Assembly (NCBI GenBank): GCA_964442745.1
Contig: CAYUAI010000037.1
Span: forward strand, 1 to 36,655
Reading direction: 5' to 3'
DNA length: 36,655 nt
Source of the DNA: CAYUAI01 sp964442745
GTDB taxonomy: Bacteria; Pseudomonadota; Gammaproteobacteria; S012-40
Shown: piece after piece, positions 25,280 through 33,781 of the stretch
How the letters are laid out: each line of letters opens with the position of its first letter
Numbering within the stretch: the first letter of the stretch is position 1
Notes under the pieces: generated by a model
Databases searched by the model: none
Told to the model about the DNA's origin: nothing
The model's input: the letters and a program-made list of their open reading frames with translations, nothing else
Position numbers and translations under genes: made by a program

Positions 25280-26650
25280 TTAAAAAGGCATTCCTCCCGG
25301 ACCCGGCCTACCCCCCCCTTTCATTTGTCTTAACATGCCCGCCATACCGCCTTTTTTATTCATCTTTTTCATCATTTTTTGCATTTGGGTAAATTGTTTT
25401 AATAAACGATTGACATCCTGAATTTGCGTACCTGAACCCTCTGCAATGCGCCGCTTCCTGGAGCCTCTAATAATATCTGGGCGCCGGCGTTCTTGCTTGT
25501 TCATGGAAAAAATGATGGCTTCTAACCTTCGGATCTCTTTATCGTTAACCTGCTCTTTTACTTTTTGGGGAACTTGATTAATGCCAGGAATTTTATCCAT
25601 CAAGCTCGCAATACCCCCCATTTTTGTCATTTGCTGAATCTGAACTAAAAAATCCTCCAGATCAAAAGCTTTACCCTTTTTAAATTTTTTGGCGAGCTTT
25701 AGTGCTTCATCTTTATCAATTTTATGCTCAGCGTCTTCAACTAACGTAAGTACATCTCCCATACCCAAAATTCGAGAAGCAATACGATCAGGATAGAAAG
25801 CTTGCAAGGCCTCCGTCTTTTCGCCGACGCCAAGAAATTTAATCGGTTTACCGGTAATCGAACGTACCGATAACGCCGCACCGCCACGTGCATCACCGTC
25901 TGTTTTTGTGAGAATCACCCCTGTTAAGGGCAGCGCTTCATTAAATGCTTTAGCGGTATTCGCGGCATCTTGCCCGGTCATGCTATCAACTACGAACAAT
26001 GTTTCCACAGGATCAATTGCCGCATGTATTTGCTTTATTTCATCCATCATGGCGTCATCAATATGCAACCGACCGGCGGTATCGATAATGACCACATCGA
26101 GACCTTTTTTAATCGCATACTGATAAGCATCTCTCGCAATCGTCACCGGCTTGTCTTTGCTGGTACTCGGAAAAAATTCTGCGCCAACTTCGCTCGATAA
26201 TGTTTTCAGTTGATCAATCGCAGCCGGACGATACACATCAGCACTCGCAACTAACACCGATTTTTTTTTGCGCTCTTTTAACCAGCGGGCTAACTTGGCA
26301 ACCGTGGTTGTTTTACCGGCACCTTGCAGGCCCGCCATTAATACCACCGCCGGTGGGCGAGCACTTAAATTCAGCTCTTCGCACGCATCTCCCATCACGT
26401 GAACCAGTTCATCATTAACAACTTTTACAAAGGCCTGACCTGGCGTTAAACTTTTAAGCACATCTTGCCCAAGCGCACGCTCTTTGACGTTATTAACAAA
26501 ATCACGAACCACAGGCAACGCCACATCGGCTTCCAACAAAGCCATGCGTACTTCACGCAGTGTCTCTTTGACATTATTTTCCGAGATACGGGCTTGACCC
26601 CGCATGCCACGGAGCGTTTGCCCTAACCTTTCGCTTAAACTGTTAAACAT
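25280..26650 (-). CDS. ffh: signal recognition particle protein Ffh
   Basis: This 456-residue GTPase binds 4.5S RNA and signal sequences at the ribosome and delivers nascent membrane proteins to FtsY. The N domain is helical (about 1-85). The G domain has G1 GLQGAGKTT (107-115), the insertion box with SADVYRPAAIDQLKTL, DTAGR (about 190) and TKTDGDARGG (about 247). The Met-rich M domain (from about 325) contains SGTQIQDVNRLLKQF and QMQKMMKKMNKKGGM, and the tail is Gly-rich. Length and motifs are standard. The ATG is preceded by a weak GAGAG. The divergent ypjD-like gene on the far side of the MBL gene is a common gammaproteobacterial neighbour. Confidence 0.97.
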   Translation of the reverse strand: MFNSLSERLGQTLRGMRGQARISENNVKETLREVRMALLEADVALPVVRDFVNNVKERALGQDVLKSLTPGQAFVKVVNDELVHVMGDACEELNLSARPPAVVLMAGLQGAGKTTTVAKLARWLKERKKKSVLVASADVYRPAAIDQLKTLSSEVGAEFFPSTSKDKPVTIARDAYQYAIKKGLDVVIIDTAGRLHIDDAMMDEIKQIHAAIDPVETLFVVDSMTGQDAANTAKAFNEALPLTGVILTKTDGDARGGAALSVRSITGKPIKFLGVGEKTEALQAFYPDRIASRILGMGDVLTLVEDAEHKIDKDEALKLAKKFKKGKAFDLEDFLVQIQQMTKMGGIASLMDKIPGINQVPQKVKEQVNDKEIRRLEAIIFSMNKQERRRPDIIRGSRKRRIAEGSGTQIQDVNRLLKQFTQMQKMMKKMNKKGGMAGMLRQMKGGGRPGPGGMPF

Positions 26651-26756
26651 CTGTTTTACTCTCTAAATTAATCGTGTTTAACCCATCACGGGCGACAACC
26701 CCTAACCCATGATTGACTTAGGTTAGGCCACACGCACTGAAACTAAGGAATGAACG

Positions 26757-26888
26757 ATGCTCTATCAGAAATGGAGAATCGCTAAATTATTACGCACAGG
26801 AAAAAATATAAAGGAGCTCAATGTATCCCACTCAACCTACATTTTTCAGCGCCATTGTCATCGACAAATAAAGCCGGAGGCTACATGA
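26757..26888 (+). CDS. possible 43-residue HTH-like small protein
   Basis: Between ffh and the metallo-hydrolase gene an ATG at 26757 follows AAGGA with seven bases of spacing, and its frame runs 43 codons to a TGA at 26886-26888. The product is basic, and the segment RIAKLLRTGKNIKELNVSHS looks like a helix-turn-helix core of the kind in transposases, resolvases and small regulators. It could be a tiny DNA-binding protein, a fragment of a mobile-element gene, or chance. It lies opposite in strand to both neighbours, in a 264-base gap. Confidence 0.35.
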   Translation: MLYQKWRIAKLLRTGKNIKELNVSHSTYIFQRHCHRQIKPEAT

Positions 26889-26914
26889 AACCCCCAACCA
26901 CTAAAAATTGTGCA

Positions 26915-27679
26915 TTATACCTGGAATACTTCACCACCGGCTAAAATTCTCAACTTCATATCTTGACAATCAAGTTTTGCTTCTTCGAAAATGATATGCT
27001 CTTCACTGGGTTTGAGGTGGGTTAAATAAATAATAGGACGATGGCGTAATTTTGCTAAGTCTAACGCCAATAAAGCCGGGCAATAATGTCTTGAAGCTTG
27101 TGCTAATGGAATTTGCATGTTCGCAAAAGCCACCTCGACAAATAAATAATCTAGTCGGTCACGCGCATTCAACGCTTCCCAAAAAGTATCGTTTGACGTG
27201 GTATCCCCACTAAATGCAAATGTTCCAGAAGGGCCGGCGACATAATAACCCACCCCCGGTACAATATGATTGACTTTAATCATTTCGAACTCACGCTTGT
27301 TCAATACGATTCTTTCACCAGGATACATCGGTTCAAACTTGAGCACAGGTTGACTCGGTTGCGGTAATTTAGAAAAATCCGGCCAAATATGCCAGTTAAA
27401 AATGTGCTTTTCAAGTGCCTGAATGGTTTCTGGTTGAGCGTGGACAATCACGGGTTGCGTTATCATTTCAAAAATGCTGTCCAGCAATAATGGTATGAAA
27501 GCAACATGGTCTAAATGCGAATGTGTCAAAAATATATGGCGAATTTTCACCATCTCAGCTAATGTTAAGTCGCCAAGACCGCTTCCGGCATCAATGAGAA
27601 TATCATCGTCTAACAAGAATGATGTTGTCCTCAAGTTGGCCCCTATGCCACCGCTGCACCCCAAAACCCGCAACTTCAC
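26915..27679 (-). CDS. metallo-beta-lactamase-fold hydrolase, class II cyclic-nucleotide phosphodiesterase-like
   Basis: This 254-residue protein starts at a GTG preceded by AAGGAG at ten bases. The metal motif THSHLDHVAFIPLLLD (His53, His55, Asp57, His58) has the H-x-H-L-D-H form typical of class II cAMP phosphodiesterases. The later ligands are in FSGDTTSND and YLTHLKPSEEH. NHIVPGVGYYVAG is the strand-histidine region. Cytoplasmic location is likely because no signal peptide is seen. Cyclic AMP or another phosphodiester is the probable substrate, but the fold also covers RNase Z-like and other hydrolases, so the exact reaction is not certain. The gene stands alone. Confidence 0.8.
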   Translation of the reverse strand: MKLRVLGCSGGIGANLRTTSFLLDDDILIDAGSGLGDLTLAEMVKIRHIFLTHSHLDHVAFIPLLLDSIFEMITQPVIVHAQPETIQALEKHIFNWHIWPDFSKLPQPSQPVLKFEPMYPGERIVLNKREFEMIKVNHIVPGVGYYVAGPSGTFAFSGDTTSNDTFWEALNARDRLDYLFVEVAFANMQIPLAQASRHYCPALLALDLAKLRHRPIIYLTHLKPSEEHIIFEEAKLDCQDMKLRILAGGEVFQV

Positions 27680-28107
27680 TTAAGCTATACTCCTTACATT
27701 TTTTGACTTATCCCTGATGAATTTGATATTTTTTATTTTCATAACACGGCGACCACTCTTACGAAACAATGAACAAATGCATAAATTTTATACTAAACGG
27801 CCCAAAAACCGCCACACTAAGCAATATCACAACCCACGAGATACGACAAGCCTCCCATTCGATCAATACATTTTAGCGCCCAACATAAGCATTGGCCGGT
27901 CTGTGCACAAATTAAATGCGATTTATCGAAAAAATGCCGACAATTAAGTGTATAATAACGCCGCAGGATCTAATGATCGAAAAAGAGAAAGATATCGACG
28001 TAAATTTATTCTGTTACTTTTTACCCAAATGGCCACCTAACTTTATCACTTCAACACAGCCACAGGATATGTCATTATTTGCACTCAAGTGATGAGGAGT
28101 TTCATTT
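27680..28107. other. divergent intergenic region MBL gene / ypjD-like gene
   Basis: About 430 bases separate divergent genes. I see a -10-like TATAAT at 27951-27956 (listed separately) and no convincing gene; a 76-codon frame at 27717-27947 has no ribosome binding site and a low-quality composition. Confidence 0.45.
27951..27956 (+). promoter_or_regulatory. possible -10 element for the ypjD-like gene
   Basis: A perfect TATAAT, preceded by TG, lies about 150 bases upstream of the ypjD-type ATG. No good -35 hexamer is found 16-19 bases further up. The assignment is tentative. Confidence 0.35.
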
Positions 28108-28911
28108 ATGGTCAATATATTGATTGGATCCATTGCCATTTTACTATACTTAGCCGCAAATTTGCTGTTGGTGAGGCGGTTATTTGATCGCAATCATGCA
28201 ACCAGCAAGCTGCCTGCGCTTATTATTGGCCTCGTTGCAACGTTGTTGCACGCCGCCTCATTAAGTAGCCAAGCCTTTACACCCAATGGTTTAAATCTAG
28301 GCTTTACCTTGAGCGCATCGCTCGCGATGCTGTTCATATCAAGCTTACTATTAACTTCATCATTTAAAAATCCCATTGAGAATCTTGGTATTCTCATTTT
28401 GCCATTATCGGCAATCGCCTTGTTGGTTCAACTTACCTACCCGACAACTCACATCCTACCTCCAAAAGAGTCGATGGGCTTAGGCGTCCATATTTTATTG
28501 TCCATCCTTGCTTACAGCTTACTCAGTCTAGCCGCCGTACAAGCCTTACTGCTAGCGTTCCAAGAGCGCCACCTGCATGCCCGTCATCCCGGCGGTGTCA
28601 TTCGAGCACTGCCACCGCTAGAAACAATGGAAACACTACTTTTTCAAATGATCATCATCGGTTTTTCACTGCAAACCATGTCGCTAGCCAGCGGGGCGGT
28701 CTATTTGGAAGATATGCTAGCACAGCACCTTGCTCATAAAACTATCTTATCAATACTCGCTTGGCTCGTTTTTGCCACTTTACTCTGGGGGCGTTGGCGT
28801 TATGGCTGGCGCGGCCGCACCGCCATTCGATGGACCTTAAGCGGCTTCTTCGCGCTATTGCTCGCTTATTTTGGCAGCAAATATGTCCTGGAAATCATAT
28901 TAGAACGTTAA
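28108..28911 (+). CDS. ypjD: YpjD / CcsA-family inner-membrane protein
   Basis: This 267-residue protein has about eight membrane helices and belongs to the cytochrome c assembly (CcsA/CcmC-like) superfamily in its YpjD branch. Recognisable stretches are LGVHILLSILAYSLLSLAAVQALLLAFQERHL (about 129-160) and the PPLETMETLLF loop. The Trp-rich haem-handling motif of true CcsA/CcmF proteins is not evident, so a direct haem role is unproven. GAGGAG eight bases before the ATG supports the start. The neighbouring CorB-type gene, 155 bases downstream, and nearby ffh are the usual companions of ypjD in gammaproteobacteria. Confidence 0.88.
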   Translation: MVNILIGSIAILLYLAANLLLVRRLFDRNHATSKLPALIIGLVATLLHAASLSSQAFTPNGLNLGFTLSASLAMLFISSLLLTSSFKNPIENLGILILPLSAIALLVQLTYPTTHILPPKESMGLGVHILLSILAYSLLSLAAVQALLLAFQERHLHARHPGGVIRALPPLETMETLLFQMIIIGFSLQTMSLASGAVYLEDMLAQHLAHKTILSILAWLVFATLLWGRWRYGWRGRTAIRWTLSGFFALLLAYFGSKYVLEIILER

Positions 28912-29066
28912 GCGACCAATGAAAAGAAAACTTTACGGCTCGGCTCATGAAACAAGTTTTATGAAAGCATATAACATAAAATGATCTGCAAAATAGATAA
29001 GTTAGGCCATCATTTAAAACACCCGACATCGCCTAGCCAAATCACCTCCAATCGAGCGCACCCACA

Positions 29067-30344
29067 TTGAGTGACATCCCTCTTTCCGTGTTGTTTGGGA
29101 CGCTCGTATTTTTGCTTATTCTTTCTGCAGGGTTTTCCAGTTCTGAAACGGGCTTAATGAGCCTGAACAAATACCGGCTACGCCATCTTACGAAAAATAA
29201 CCACAAGGGTGCCATTCATGCTCAGCGGTTACTTGAGCAACCCGATCGCCTAATCGGATTAATTTTACTCGGCAATAACTTTGTTAATGTACTTGCCTCA
29301 TCCATTACCACGATTATTGCTTTACGATTAGGTGGTGAAACGGCAATCGCCATCGCCGCAGGTATTTTAACACTTGTCATTCTGATCTTCTCAGAAGTGG
29401 CACCTAAAACACTGGCCGTGCTCTATCCAGAACGTATTGCATTCCCCGCAGCTTACATCTACGTACCGTTATTAAAAGTGCTATACCCACTGGTATTCAT
29501 TATCAATGTAATTACCAACGGCTTATTGCGCCTGTTTGGTGTCAATATTCCAAAAGTTTCCAAAACTCAGCATTTAAGTCAAGAAGAACTCAGAACCGTG
29601 GTCCATGAAGCGGGGAGTCTCATCCCCAAACGCCATCAAGCCATGCTATTAAGTATCTTAGATTTAGAAAAGGTCACTGTTGAAGATATTATGGTGCCAC
29701 GTAATGAAATCGTAGGGATTGACCTAGACGACGAATGGTTTGTTATTACTGAAAAATTAAAACACAGCCAACACACACAACTACTCGTTTACCGAGGAGA
29801 AATAGACAATGTTGTCGGTTTATTTCACTTAAAAAATGTGCTGCACTTACTCGCCGAAGAACAATTTAACCCAGACACATTTAAAGAAATTATCAGAGAT
29901 CCCTATTTTATCCCACTCACAACCCCATTAAATACCCAGTTGATTAATTTTCAACGACAAGAACGTCGCATTGGATTGGCGGTTGACGAATATGGTGATA
30001 TTTGCGGTTTAGTCACGCTAGAAGATATTTTAGAAGAGATTGTTGGTGAATTTACCTCGGACCCCGCGACCACGATACGCGATGTCCACCCACAAGAAGA
30101 TGGCTCTTTCTTGGTAGATGGCAGCGCTAATATCAGGGAATTAAATCGGATGATGCACTGGCATTTGCCAAGTGATGGTCCAAAAACACTCAATGGGGTG
30201 ATTATTGAATACTTAGAAAGTATTCCAGAACCAGGAACCAGTGTCAAAATAGCTGGTTACCCCATAGAAATTATCCAAACGGCGGGGAATGTGGTAAAAA
30301 CTACCCGCATTATCGTACAAGACTCAAAAGAAGAAGATGGATAA
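29067..30344 (+). CDS. yfjD: CorB / HlyC-CorC family transporter (DUF21, CBS pair, CorC_HlyC)
   Basis: This 425-residue membrane protein is of the CNNM/CorB family, implicated in Mg2+ or Co2+ transport. Order of domains: DUF21 membrane domain (about 5-190; SAGFSSSETGLMSLNKYRLRHL is the hallmark), a pair of CBS domains (about 205-330; VEDIMVPRNEIVGIDLDD and LAVDEYGDICGLVTLEDILEEIVGE) and the CorC_HlyC domain (about 340-420; DGSFLVDGSANIRELN, TLNGVIIEYLESIPEPG). The frame opens with TTG at 29067, since no ATG lies near the family start and the first helix begins at once. The ribosome binding site is poor, so the start is not certain. It follows the ypjD-like gene in the same direction and converges with the Wsp-type operon. 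Confidence 0.92.
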   Translation: MSDIPLSVLFGTLVFLLILSAGFSSSETGLMSLNKYRLRHLTKNNHKGAIHAQRLLEQPDRLIGLILLGNNFVNVLASSITTIIALRLGGETAIAIAAGILTLVILIFSEVAPKTLAVLYPERIAFPAAYIYVPLLKVLYPLVFIINVITNGLLRLFGVNIPKVSKTQHLSQEELRTVVHEAGSLIPKRHQAMLLSILDLEKVTVEDIMVPRNEIVGIDLDDEWFVITEKLKHSQHTQLLVYRGEIDNVVGLFHLKNVLHLLAEEQFNPDTFKEIIRDPYFIPLTTPLNTQLINFQRQERRIGLAVDEYGDICGLVTLEDILEEIVGEFTSDPATTIRDVHPQEDGSFLVDGSANIRELNRMMHWHLPSDGPKTLNGVIIEYLESIPEPGTSVKIAGYPIEIIQTAGNVVKTTRIIVQDSKEEDG

Positions 30345-30401
30345 AAAATCGTCGTATTTGAATACAAGTCTTTCTATCGCAAAGCCATAAGTTAACAAGC
30401 G

Positions 30402-31442
30402 CTAACCCCCCTCCTGATGAGGCATCAACGACGCAATAACCACCTGATTTTTCCCTTCCGATTTTGCCCGATATAAGGCTTGATCAGCCAATTCAATGAG
30501 ATACTTTGCCGTTTGCTGAGCGGTGGGCCGCATACAGGCCACTCCTAAACTAATCGTGACATATTTGCTCACGCTTGAATAGGCATGGACAATTTTCAGA
30601 GATTCAACATTGGCTCGTAAATTTTCACTCAGCAACCTCGCCCCATTATGCAGGGTATCTGGTAATACCACAACAAACTCTTCTCCACCATAACGTGCCA
30701 CCAAGTCAGTCGGGCGATTCAAGCTGGTACTTAATGCCTGCGCCACTCGGGATAAACACTCATCACCCTTTTGGTGACCATAATTATCATTGTATAATTT
30801 AAAAGAATCGATATCGACCAATATGATAGAGATGCCCGCTCTTGCTCTGACGGTTCGCAGCCACTCATTCTGCAAAAACTCATCAAACCGGCGGCGATTT
30901 GCAATGCCAGTCAAACCATCCAAGCACGTTAAACGTTGTAGTTGAGCATTGGATTCTTCCAACTCATTCTGTAAAAAACGCATGCGACGAAAAGCTTCAT
31001 CACGCTCTTGCTGCATCAGATAGGTTTTTGAATGCGCTCGAATCCTGGCAATAAGCTCGATTTTATCCGGCAGCTTGACTAAATAATCACTGGCACCTAA
31101 CTCAAATGCATGGCTTTTATCTTGAGGATCTTCTTTATTAGACAAAACAATGATGGGCGTTGTTGCCGTAGAATAATGCTTACGATAATTTTCAACCAGC
31201 GTGAAACCATCAATGCTCGGCATCACTAAGTCTTGCAAAATCACCGTCGGTTTAATCGCTTGAGCTTGCTGAATCGCTTTGGTTGAATCAGCACAATAAA
31301 AAAATTTAATATCTGTTTCATGGGCCAGCATACGGCGGACGGCCTCTGCCACCATCGGCTGATCATCCACCAAAAACACAACGGGTGTTTGTTGGTTTAC
31401 CTCAAAAAATTGATTTAAATTGTTAAGCGTTTCACGACTCAT
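30402..31442 (-). CDS. wspR: WspR-type receiver-GGDEF diguanylate cyclase
   Basis: This 346-residue response regulator makes cyclic di-GMP from two GTP. The receiver domain (about 20-140) has the acidic pair DD (26-27), phosphoacceptor Asp71 (LQDLVMP), Ser101 and Lys123. A coiled-coil linker (about 143-172) leads to the GGDEF domain with DGLTGIANRRRFDEFL and the active-site GGEEF at 252-256. R-P-T-D at 243-246, five residues upstream, matches the RxxD inhibitory site, so product feedback is likely. It is the last gene of the chemosensory run, 98 bases after the cheA-type stop. It is the expected phosphorylation target of that kinase, by analogy with WspE-WspR of Pseudomonas. A seven-base inverted repeat lies in the leader. 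Confidence 0.92.
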   Translation of the reverse strand: MSRETLNNLNQFFEVNQQTPVVFLVDDQPMVAEAVRRMLAHETDIKFFYCADSTKAIQQAQAIKPTVILQDLVMPSIDGFTLVENYRKHYSTATTPIIVLSNKEDPQDKSHAFELGASDYLVKLPDKIELIARIRAHSKTYLMQQERDEAFRRMRFLQNELEESNAQLQRLTCLDGLTGIANRRRFDEFLQNEWLRTVRARAGISIILVDIDSFKLYNDNYGHQKGDECLSRVAQALSTSLNRPTDLVARYGGEEFVVVLPDTLHNGARLLSENLRANVESLKIVHAYSSVSKYVTISLGVACMRPTAQQTAKYLIELADQALYRAKSEGKNQVVIASLMPHQEGG

Positions 31443-31459
31443 AACTTATCACTTATGTC

Positions 31460-31487
31460 ACCTATCCCTTAAAGAATAGAGATAGGT
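31460..31487 (-). promoter_or_regulatory. inverted repeat ACCTATC-N14-GATAGGT ahead of the diguanylate cyclase gene
   Basis: A perfect seven-base inverted repeat lies 18-45 bases upstream of the wspR-type ATG, inside the 98-base gap after the kinase gene. On the transcribed minus strand it is not followed by T's, so it is more likely an operator or an mRNA hairpin affecting translation than a terminator. Confidence 0.35.
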
Positions 31488-31540
31488 TTTAAGACAAAGA
31501 AGTTAGTATTATCTTAAGGCGCAGTGATATCAAGTTAAAT

Positions 31541-33781
31541 TTAACCTACCAATCGTTTCACACAATTAATATATTTAACGACGGAAAACGCATCCTTATG
31601 CAAAACTTCATCGACATTCAGGGTAACTGGATTGTTTGACATCACCATAATAGGCAGCTCATTATATTTTTGATTTTCACGAATTTTTTCTATTAATTCA
31701 TAACCGTTCATGTATGGCATATCCAAATCGGTAATGATTAATTGATAGTAATACTCAGACAATAATGCTAAAGCAACTTCTCCATTTTCTGCGGTATCCA
31801 CCAGAAAACCATTTTCTTGCAATAAATTTCTTTCCATTTCCCTGACAGTCATTGAATCATCAACAATTAATACCCGAACCGAAGCTTGCCGTAGATCCTC
31901 CCGTTGATATAAGTCTTTGCCTATTTTCGGGTTATTGCGAATCATCTCCTCAATAGAGGCCACATACGCTTCACCATCAATAATCAAGGTCGGACTGCCA
32001 TCCTCTAACAAAGCCGCTGAACTAATATCCTTCACATGACCCAATTGTGGATCAAGCGGGTGAATCGCTAACTCGCGCTCCCCAATAATGCCCTCAACCA
32101 CTAAGGCGTAATAATTAGGGGAACGACCAATCACCAGCACCTCATATTCGCCAAGCCTATTCTCAGACAATGGTCGATTAAACAAATGATTGGCATGCAA
32201 TAAGCGGACAGCTTGCCCATCAATGATAATCGTCGCGCACTCATTCACCAGCGTGACCTCATGCGACGACACATGCAACACCCGATAGATATAAGAAAGC
32301 AAAAAAGCAAAGCTTTCGCCACCAATTGATACCACCAAAGTTTTAGCTATTGAGACATTCAATGGTAATACCAATTGGAATTGTGTCCCTTGATCCAGGG
32401 TGGTATCTAATCGAACCGTGCCATTGAGTGAAACAACCGCCTCCCGAACCATGTCCAGTCCCACGCCACGACCTGATATATCACTGACTTGTTCTTTCGT
32501 GCTAAAACCAGGCACAAATAAATAATCCAAGAGTGCCATGTCATCTAGGGCAGCCAAGGCACCCTGGTCAATGATTTTCTTCTCGTCGATTTTGGCGCGC
32601 AACTTGGTAACATCAACCCCCCGCCCATCATCCGAGACGTTGACATAAAGGAAACCGGCCATTTGACTCACATCAATATGCAATTGCCCTAGTTCATTTT
32701 TTCCTTGAGCAATTCTTATATGGGGAAACTCTAAGCCATGATCCAAGGCATTTTGAACAAGGTGTGTTAATGGGATATCAATACGTTCCAGCACATCACG
32801 ATCAACCAAGATAGATAAACCAGACATATGCAACTGGACTTGTTTGTTGAGCTTGCGGCTCAAGTCTCGTACTAAACGTGGCAGTCCTTGTACAATATCG
32901 CCAAACGGCCGCATACGTGTCGCTAATACAGCACGATGCAAACGATCAGCCACGGTCACAGTTCGATGATCTAAAATTTCTAAATCAGCAATTCGATCAG
33001 TTAATTCTTTTCGTAAATTTTCTGCCGTCTGCACTACGTTTTGTAATTGCATACGCGATCGCTCACCGATTACTTGAGATTCTGACTCTAAGGTCATCAT
33101 TAATCTGTCAATTTGCTGGCTCAACGTCCATTGTTTTCGCTTAAGCAATGGCATGGTTTTCAATAATTCTGACATTCGGCGAGTTTCTAATAAAGTCTCC
33201 CCAGCCAATCCCATAATCCGATTAAGACGGTCGGCATTAACACGTAATATGCGCTCTTCATCCACCACCGAGCGAAATTCAGCGGTGCCATCATTATTGA
33301 TGACTTTTACTTGATTGACTGCATTAGATAGCGGTATCATGGTCTCTTTTTCGATATCACCTACCTGAGTCAGTGCGGCTATATTTTTCTCTACGTCAGT
33401 TAACTGTTCATGGTATCGATGCTCTTGACTCGTAAATTCTTCGTCTGTCTCTTTGGAAAGTTGGCCAATTAAATCAATCGCCTTAAATAGCACATCGATT
33501 TCATTTTGCGTTAATTGCAAGCAGCCCTCTTGAACCGCGACAAAACAATCTTCTAAACGATGTGCAATACGCACAATCGCGTTAACACCCACCATACGGC
33601 CAGCACCTTTCAAAGAGTGTGCCGATCTCATTAAGGCCTCGATTTCAGTGACAGCATGCCCTGTTTTCTCAACCGATAATAGCCTCTTTATTAATTCAGA
33701 TATTTGATTATCTGCTTCCATGCGAAACAAATCCAGCATGGAATATTGACTTAAATCATGATCTGTTTTTTCATCAGTCAC
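31541..33781 (-). CDS. wspE: WspE-type CheA histidine kinase / receiver hybrid
   Basis: This 746-residue cytoplasmic kinase has an Hpt domain (about 12-115) with phosphorylatable His55 in SAHSLKGAGR. There is no obvious P2. A dimerisation region follows (about 175-320), then the ATPase domain (about 325-475; THLVQNALDHGLE, SDDGRGVD, GRGVGLDMV), a CheW-like domain (about 475-615) and a C-terminal receiver (about 634-746) with the DD pair (641-642), Asp685 and Lys736. This is the WspE layout. It starts with GTG overlapping the TGA of the CheW-type gene by four bases. By family knowledge it phosphorylates the GGDEF regulator and uses its own receiver as a sink or alternative target, which matters because no CheB is present. 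Confidence 0.94.
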   Translation of the reverse strand: MTDEKTDHDLSQYSMLDLFRMEADNQISELIKRLLSVEKTGHAVTEIEALMRSAHSLKGAGRMVGVNAIVRIAHRLEDCFVAVQEGCLQLTQNEIDVLFKAIDLIGQLSKETDEEFTSQEHRYHEQLTDVEKNIAALTQVGDIEKETMIPLSNAVNQVKVINNDGTAEFRSVVDEERILRVNADRLNRIMGLAGETLLETRRMSELLKTMPLLKRKQWTLSQQIDRLMMTLESESQVIGERSRMQLQNVVQTAENLRKELTDRIADLEILDHRTVTVADRLHRAVLATRMRPFGDIVQGLPRLVRDLSRKLNKQVQLHMSGLSILVDRDVLERIDIPLTHLVQNALDHGLEFPHIRIAQGKNELGQLHIDVSQMAGFLYVNVSDDGRGVDVTKLRAKIDEKKIIDQGALAALDDMALLDYLFVPGFSTKEQVSDISGRGVGLDMVREAVVSLNGTVRLDTTLDQGTQFQLVLPLNVSIAKTLVVSIGGESFAFLLSYIYRVLHVSSHEVTLVNECATIIIDGQAVRLLHANHLFNRPLSENRLGEYEVLVIGRSPNYYALVVEGIIGERELAIHPLDPQLGHVKDISSAALLEDGSPTLIIDGEAYVASIEEMIRNNPKIGKDLYQREDLRQASVRVLIVDDSMTVREMERNLLQENGFLVDTAENGEVALALLSEYYYQLIITDLDMPYMNGYELIEKIRENQKYNELPIMVMSNNPVTLNVDEVLHKDAFSVVKYINCVKRLVG

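Noticed and set aside
26821..26945. Two very short frames (16 and 19 codons) each preceded by GGAG, near the end of the MBL gene
   Set aside because: Spacing of only about four bases, overlapping the 43-codon frame or the MBL gene on the other strand; too short to support.
27717..27947. 76-codon plus-strand frame between the MBL and ypjD-like genes
   Set aside because: No Shine-Dalgarno before its ATG, and an unusual composition rich in Arg, Asn and His with no family resemblance.
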